From: Poa pratensis
Lineage: Eukaryota; Streptophyta; Magnoliopsida; Poales; Poaceae
Assembly: GCA_947311845.1 (NCBI GenBank)
Contig: CAMZMU010000107.1
Location: forward strand, 20,144,359 to 20,208,358
Length of the DNA stretch: 64,000 bases
Direction: 5' to 3'
A program made the translations under genes and the position numbers. Below are positions 57,668 through 64,000 of the stretch, piece after piece. Below the pieces are notes generated by a model that was not told where the DNA came from, searched no databases, and worked only from the letters and a program-made list of their open reading frames with translations. The number at the start of each line of letters is the position of its first letter. Position 1 is the first letter of the stretch.

Positions 57668-60600
57668 AGTACTGCCTGTAGGAAACCCTTTCTACTGGTC
57701 GACGTTGAGTCTAGTGTTTGTGAAAATATTTTGAACCTAAAAATGAGTTGCGAAAACCATCTTAGGATTCTTTTTACTCCTTATCTGGTTACCCTCTAAT
57801 CTCGGAGCAATCTTACCTCGATTTGAGTTAAAAGTTTTTCTTCTCACCTGTTACTTCAAAATTATTAGGATCTCGCGGTTGGGTTCGACCTTGAGTGTTA
57901 TGTGTCCAGTTGCTCCCGCCGCGCTACAATCCGAAGCTTCATGTGCCGAGAATCCATCTGGAATACGACGAAGATTCTTATCAACTCAGTTGTTTACGAA
58001 CCCTTGTATTCCTATCAAGTTTAATCTCTTAATCCTTTCTTTTGGGTTCTAACCCAAGGACTTGAACATAAGGTCCCGGATTGTGCCAACTCGAGTGTGT
58101 TAAGTGGTGATTTCTTAACTCTCGCTAGTAGCGCATGATGCTGATCTTCAACCCAAGTCCTTTCCGTGGTCTGTGTGGTAAATGGTCGAATAGGGATCTA
58201 CCACACCTCAGCTGGCTATGTAACTTCATTTCTCCCTTAGCCTTGTGTTAGGTTCTGTCTTGGAACCATCGGGTTACAGCCAGGATTCTTCTAGCACGTC
58301 TCCCAACTCTGTTCGTGATTCCGCTACATCTCTCCTTTTCGGGCATGGTTATCACAATTGAGTAATAACCGGTGCATCTTCAACATCTTAGGATTTCTCC
58401 TGAGCAAGTTTCTTACTCTGATCCGCTTTCCGACCTTTGTCTGTCAGTTGACAGTAAAGTTTTATCGTGCGTTGGTATGTTCCGATGCAAGTTACTCTTG
58501 TGGTCCGTCAAGTCTTTCCACTTCGTCTTGCTAGGAGAAACAAACTCCAGTGCCTCATCCACCTTTCGGACCAGGTCAAAGTATTGTGATCTACAGAATA
58601 CGGGCTTTTGTCTAATTTTTGTTCTGCTCCACCTTGGAGTGTCACACTCTTTTATATCAAAGTATCGTGCTTAACATCATGATCCTCTTGATGAAGTGAT
58701 GCTCTCACACTTGTTGCTCTTCGTTCTCCGAGTGACTTGTTACTCGGGAATGATAATTCGTGAGCAATGATGTGGCTCTCGGATATTCTCAGCAGTTCTT
58801 ACTGCATTGAAATCCAAAGACCTTCTTTATCCTCCTTAGCATGATTGGTTATCCGATCAATAAGCTGAGTTGGACTGTGTTGCCAAGTTCGTTTTCTCCG
58901 GTGCCCTCCCTCGGTCAAAGAGCTAGGTTCACGCCGAAGTTCCCAAGACCACCTCGTTGTGCCTTGAAAGGCATGATTCTCTCTCGAAACTCAAGACATA
59001 CCGGCGGATCGTGATATCCTGTATGGGGATCGTGATATTCTGTAGGTTTTTCTTTCCAGAAGTATCGCCAGGTTGTCGCCTGTCCAAGCTCAACATCACG
59101 GACAACTCCTTTCTCCCCGAGAATTTGAGCTTATGAGTAAGCTGGTTCTCTGAACAACACCTTTCTCCAAGAAAACCATGCTGGATGTCCAGAATTATTC
59201 GGTTGAGCTTAAACAACTTGGAGAGTTAAAAGACAAAAGCTCTATCTGATATAGTTCACTTTTCAATGGATGTCTAGCCTCCTGTGTCGAAGCAAGGTGG
59301 TATCTCCTTTGTGGATATGCTATCCTACAAATTTTTGATTTGAGTTGGGCTATCGTCAAATTAAACCCAGATTAACAACGTGTTAGTCTGACCAATACTA
59401 ATGCCTCGTTCTGGTGAGATATGAGTCTACCGTCTTGGAGTATATGGATAAGTTTGTTGTTGAGCCCATCAACTACCTTCTTATCTTCTCCATGTTTGAG
59501 GAGATTTATATTGGATATTGGGCGTTAGCATTGGAAAATTGTTGGAACTAACTTTGTGTCTCCACTAGGTATGGGTTCTAGAAGTAGAAGTGACTTTCCC
59601 GGGTTCACGTGCAATTGCTGAAAGATGTCGCCGTGGATCTGAGTGAATTGTCTGGTTTCCCCCGAAATCATCTCCACTCGATCGTGCATGTGTAGAATAT
59701 TCTCGGAATGGTATGTTGTTACCTCCGTTCGTTGAGAATTCCATTCCTGCATCCAAGCTACCGATTGAATTGTTCCAGAAAGAGAGGAAGTCTGAGAACT
59801 TCTTTGTCTCCTATGGTGTTTCCCATCAAGAACTAAATCGTGTCTCGTGGCAATTAAATCAAGTAGGGCAGCTGTCTTCTGACAAGTGCTACTACTTGAG
59901 TTCCGCAATCTCGTTCCTCCTTGGAGTTTGACCTTGTAGTCCAACTCTTGGGGTCCTAGCAATTGTAATCCGTTGGTATGCATTGCAAAGCTTCCTATTC
60001 CTACCGGTGCTGAGTCTGAAGTATCTCTACACCCGGTCAGATCTAAATCTCAAACAGAAACGACAGTTGGTGATCCTCAAGAAGCTTGACCCGATGTCCG
60101 GAGCATCAAGAAGTTTTCCCGATAGTAACGTTCCCGGAGTTTCTAAAGTTCTCTCGATTTAGCTCTCATGATCCTTTTCCAGTGATCCGAAATGCTCCTC
60201 CGTGAGGAAAGTTCTACTCAAGCCGACTAGTACAAGTTACCTCGTCATCTGTTGGAATTTTGTTTTGACAATCTCCCTCAGAAATTTTGGGCCTTGTGCA
60301 AGGTTCATATTCTGGATCCTTTGAGAAAACAGTTGTCTACCAACTGGAAACTCCTTGTCAATCTCCCTTCACCCGCTTGTGTCTCCTATCTGTCAATTCA
60401 GGGGATGCTTGAAGTCTCATCCTAAGTTCTACTAGGAGGTACTCGGTCGTTGTATCTTCACAAAGATCCATCCTCCCGGTGAGATCTCCTTCTTTTCCAG
60501 TGGTGTGGTTGAGCAGTGACCTCGAAGTGAAGCCGATGAAGATCTTCATGCTGACCTCGGTCAACCTCTTTCAAGAAGGAAGCCACCTGAACCAAGAAGA

Positions 60601-60669
60601 ACGTGTAGTACCGTTGTACCCCCTGTTTCCCTCTTTCCTACGCTAAGAATCTCGGGACGAGATTCCTGT
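57668..60669 (+). pseudogene. Outer element interior: ruined gypsy pol
   Basis: The interior aligns by eye with the inner element's interior but in the opposite orientation. The clearest coding relic is at 59435-59503, an RT fragment with EYMDKFVV followed by INYLL, where functional gypsy RTs have two adjacent Asp. A C-terminal relic precedes the purine tract, and the phrase ATCTCGGGACGAGATTCC is common to both copies. No open frame covers a domain, so the element cannot encode its own enzymes. Confidence 0.65.
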
Positions 60670-60680
60670 AAGGAGGGTAG
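60670..60680 (+). other. Polypurine tract of the outer element
   Basis: AAGGAGGGTAG lies three bases before the 3' LTR, the place of second-strand priming. The inner element has the same tract on the minus strand at 48131-48141. Confidence 0.75.
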
Positions 60681-60683
60681 ATT

Positions 60684-63600
60684 TGTAACAGCCCAACGCT
60701 GAGAACCTGAAACCTGTATAAAATTTTCACTTTTGCATTGCACTCTTGCATCATGGCATCCTTGTTAACTTGCTAATCACTAAAGCGAGCAATTGATTTG
60801 GTACCATTTCAAACAAATGCCAAACTTGAATCAACAAAGTTCCAAACCTATGAGAGCATCCAAAGTTGCAAAACACATCTCTTTGACATTCTATATTTGC
60901 AAGGAAGTTCCAAAAACTCAAATCCATAGTTTTGCCTTGCTTCAAATTTCAAAAAGATGGTTGTTTTGGAACTTTATCAAAATGCTCTATTTAAACCTCT
61001 TTAACCAAAGGTGGTGCTTAGCATCGTATCTGGAACCCCAAAAACTTGTGGAGCCTCTACCTTACATGGGTGGCCCACACGAATATTTTCAGCATTTCTG
61101 GAATAAAGTAAGAAGCTAATTTAAATGATTTGAAAATGGGGCAGAAATGTAAGTGAGACAAGTTTGTTCTACAAACTTGCTCCAAATGAGCTCCAAATTT
61201 TACCAGAGGCTCTTTGTAACAAATAAGAAATGCCCACAAAATTTCATTACTTTTGGAGCTACCTAGATACCCCAGTTAAATCGTCAAAGTGCAAACCAGT
61301 ACCAAAAAGGACCAAACCGTGATGTTTTCAATATTTTCAGGGACTGTTTTGCAAAACCTCTTTCCCTCTTCCCTGTAGCGACCGGGAGCACTGCTTGCGC
61401 CGCACCGCCGTGCGACGCGCACGCCGGCGCCCTCCCCTGCCCTCTACTGCAAGGAGACAAGCATCCGAGGCCCTGCCCTCACGTGCTCTCCCCAGTATTT
61501 TTCCCTCCTCCACTGCTCCACCTCCTCTCCCCTTTCTTCCTCACGCGGGCGCCATGGCCGCCGAAGCCGCCGTGCTCGTCCCCGTCGTCTGGAGCCGCCC
61601 CACGTAGATCGAAGCCGATAGAAAGCTCCGCCTCCTCGTCCTCTCCACCTCCGTCGAAGGAATCGTGCTGGGGAGCCGCCGCTTCGCCGCATTGAGCCCT
61701 TCTTCCCCGCTGCCGTCCGGAGCGCCGCCGCCCGATTCCGGCGCCGGCGAGCCACCTCCTGCACCGCCGCGAGTTTGGGTGAGCTTCCCGTGCCGTTGCG
61801 CATCTCCCCCTCCCCCCGTTTCTTCCATCTGGCCGTATCCTCGCCGGAGCCGCTCGCTACCGTCGCCGGCGTTCGACGCCGTGTTCTTCTCGCGTGCCCG
61901 GTCAAGAAGCCGGCACAGCCGGGCCCCGTGCCGTTTCGCTCGGGCCAGTAACCGGCCTTGGGCCCGGTTCTAACCGGACCACGGTCCGGGAGCCTCTGCC
62001 ACGAGGCCGGCCTCTGAGCCGGCCCAACCGGGCGCAGTGCCGGTTCTTTCGGTTAACAGGCCGGCCTGCCAGCCGGCTCAACTGGGCTGTGGGCCGGGAA
62101 AACAGTTTTTCCTGTTTTCCTTTCTTTTTCCAATTCTTGTTCTTGTAATATCTTTTAAACGGTGCATCAGAAATTTGCGTGTAATATATCGAAATGATCA
62201 GCAACTCCAATGCTATCTAATCATGCTAAGATCACATCATGATCACAAATAATTATTTGATGTGTTTCCAAACTTGAATAAAAGAATTAAATTCATTTAA
62301 TTAATTCGCTAATTATTCATCGGTACTCGGAAACTTACAAAGGAGGTACCAAAATGATCAGAGGAACAAACCCTATCCTTTCATGCCATGTTCATGCATA
62401 TTTGAGTCACTTCTTAGTAATGTAATAGATTTATGAACAGGGTGGTCATTAAGTTAAAATGGGGTTGTTTCCAACTAATTGCACTAATTATTTGGCCCTC
62501 CATTTAAAGTGTTATCCGACTAAATGATGCTATCCTTGCATAAACTTGTCATGTCATCATGTGATTGTGCATTGCATTGTACCCATGTGTGGTGATTGAT
62601 TGTTGTTTCCATGTTTATGCTCCGCTAGATCAAGCAGCCGGGGTTACTCCACAATACCCCGAGGATCCGTATTACTACCCGTATCCCGAACAAGGCAAGC
62701 GTAATCCCCCCTCTGAGCATATCTTATCCTATTTTCCGCAATTATCTTCTCCACTATAATATTGCATGCGGTTCTAAATGTCTTTTGCCTGGATTAGAGT
62801 ATCCTACTAGTTGCATTAGAATCCTGTTGACATTACCTGTATCCTTCCTATTAACCACAGGTTTGAAGTGTTGGCCCGAGATAATTATACGTGCCATGTA
62901 TATGCTTAGCCATGCTTAGTAAATGCTTAGCGGTACTATGGTGGTACATGCTGGAAACAGGTGTTGACTTGTGACCGCGATGATGCTGGTGGAGAAATGT
63001 GGTGATGGATAATAAAATGCTTAAAGGTGGGGATGAGAGGCCACATGGGATGTGGTGGGTTGTCTCGTTCTCGCCGCCTAGGTGCGAGTTCTGCACATCC
63101 TGAACCAAGACTGAGCGTGCAACCATGCGTGAGGCCTATGCAATTGCAGGAACCCTCATAGACTAAATAACTCGAGCGGGCTAGCCAGGGTCCTCTAGTT
63201 CGGTTTTCCATTTTGCGCGTGCGTGATGGTGGTAAACTGTGATGAGGCTGATGGCGTTAGAAAAATGAGTGGCCACGGGGCAGTTAGTTGGAGCTGCTGC
63301 TCCGTCCTCACTGATGATCCTGGAGAGTCCTTAACGAGGGAGAAGTCGACACCGCTCCCACCCAGCCGGCTTTCCAAGGAAGAGAGCTAATGCGCAGGTA
63401 ATGGGCCGGACGGTACGCGTGGCGAAGGAACTGGGCCCCTCGGGACTCCGGGACTTCTACTTTGTACACCCCTGCAGGGATAAATCTTTTCGAAAAGCCG
63501 TGTCCGCGGTTATGGACGACTTGGGGATGGACGATGATCATAGAATAACTTAAACGGAATGATTAAAACTTGGGTACTAGAGGTACCAATTCCACGAATG

Positions 63601-64000
63601 TAAGGTTGACTTCCTCGAGGGTGATTCGGGGAGGTGCCTTTGATGAACAGGTACAATGGTGATGTTGGTGATAATTGAGGAAGGTGTCCTCAAGAGAAAA
63701 GAGTTACTTCTTACCCCTCTTTGAAAATGTTCTAATAGTCGATGCCATGGAGTGGTGTTTTTATAAATAAAATCAGCTTTATGCAAAACAGCCATAAAAC
63801 CTTTGAGAGCCAATCATGGAGCATATATTAGCTCTTAATCTTGCGAGTTCGTCGAACTCAACGTCGTTTGCTTATTTTCAGGAGAGGACTTCACCGACCT
63901 CGAAGGTGGGTTCTTTGTGGACGTTGACGAGTAGTCTGGGGTTCCCAGGTGGCAGCTTGGGACATCCTGGAACAGCTGGCGTTGTGATGTTTATCTGTAG
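60684..64000 (+). repeat. Outer element 3' LTR (incomplete at window end)
   Basis: Begins TGTAACAGCCCAACGC like the 5' LTR and is uninterrupted at the site where the inner element entered the other copy (CACTGCTCCACC near 61512), which shows the pre-insertion state. About 370 bases of its 3' end lie outside the window. Confidence 0.92.

Larger units (their letters stand above)
43642..64000 (+). mobile_element. Outer gypsy-type element, plus strand, runs off window
   Basis: Its 5' LTR is 43642-44475 plus 54797-57652, split by the inner element. A tRNA-iMet primer site, a ruined pol, a polypurine tract and 3.3 kb of the 3' LTR follow. LTR starts read TGTAACAGCCC and the 5' LTR ends GGGGCGCCACA. 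Comparing the LTRs, I see about three substitutions and several one-base length changes over 3.3 kb, so it is young. It entered the copia gag after CAAGT. It has no intact coding sequence and should be non-autonomous. The decayed pol suggests Ty3/gypsy, probably a chromovirus (Tekay/Del) lineage. Confidence 0.85.

Noticed and set aside
44476..60683. One large inverted-repeat transposon made of matching opposite-strand sequence
   Set aside because: LTR pairs, primer sites, purine tracts and the ACTGC duplication show two separate retrotransposons in opposite orientation.

Overview
This window looks like intergenic DNA from a large grass genome, most likely a Triticeae species (wheat, Aegilops, barley or rye group). 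The evidence is nested LTR retrotransposons with tRNA-Asp and tRNA-iMet primer sites, L1-type LINEs, four Stowaway MITEs with TA target duplications, and one ordinary GT-AG-spliced plant gene. The species call is inferred from sequence style. Nothing prokaryotic, organellar or CRISPR-like is visible. I found no new multi-gene system; the interesting material is in the structure and decay of the mobile elements.

Layout. 1-3180: end of an LTR, a tRNA-Asp primer site and the gag region of a Ty3/gypsy element (755-codon gag, then two frameshifts). 3181-5158: 5'-truncated LTR of a Maximus/SIRE-like Ty1/copia family. 5159-8729: AT-rich DNA with one Stowaway MITE and a degenerate short repeat. 8743-23791: one L1-type LINE with a 13-bp target duplication, split by a solo-like LTR (10765-12088) and by a non-autonomous Athila-like gypsy element (13557-20328). 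23805-32833: a small gene island holding a DUF506 pseudogene (25144-26095, minus), MITEs, a 770-bp poly(A) retroposon and an intact five-exon IBR5-type dual-specificity phosphatase gene (28730-32046, minus). 32850-37901: a second LINE, minus strand, with a 16-bp target duplication and a 1407-codon ORF2. 37918-39536: spacer with a 20-bp tandem triplet and a fold-back repeat. 39537-43641: 5' LTR, tRNA-iMet primer site and broken gag of a Maximus/SIRE-like element. 43642-64000: an outer gypsy-type element on the plus strand, running off the window, that cuts the copia gag and carries in its 5' LTR a complete inner element of the same group on the minus strand (44476-54791, TSD ACTGC).

Relations. 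The insertion order on the right is copia, then outer gypsy, then inner gypsy, and LTR similarity agrees (the inner LTR pair shows only two single-base length differences on reading). Both gypsy copies have a ruined pol with the same lesion at the RT catalytic site, so they were probably moved by enzymes made elsewhere. In the LINE at 8743-23791, leaving out the gypsy insert brings the endonuclease reading frame back into register across the site. The only gene I consider likely to make a working host protein is the IBR5-type phosphatase. All assignments come from reading motifs in translated sequence; no database search or alignment was run.
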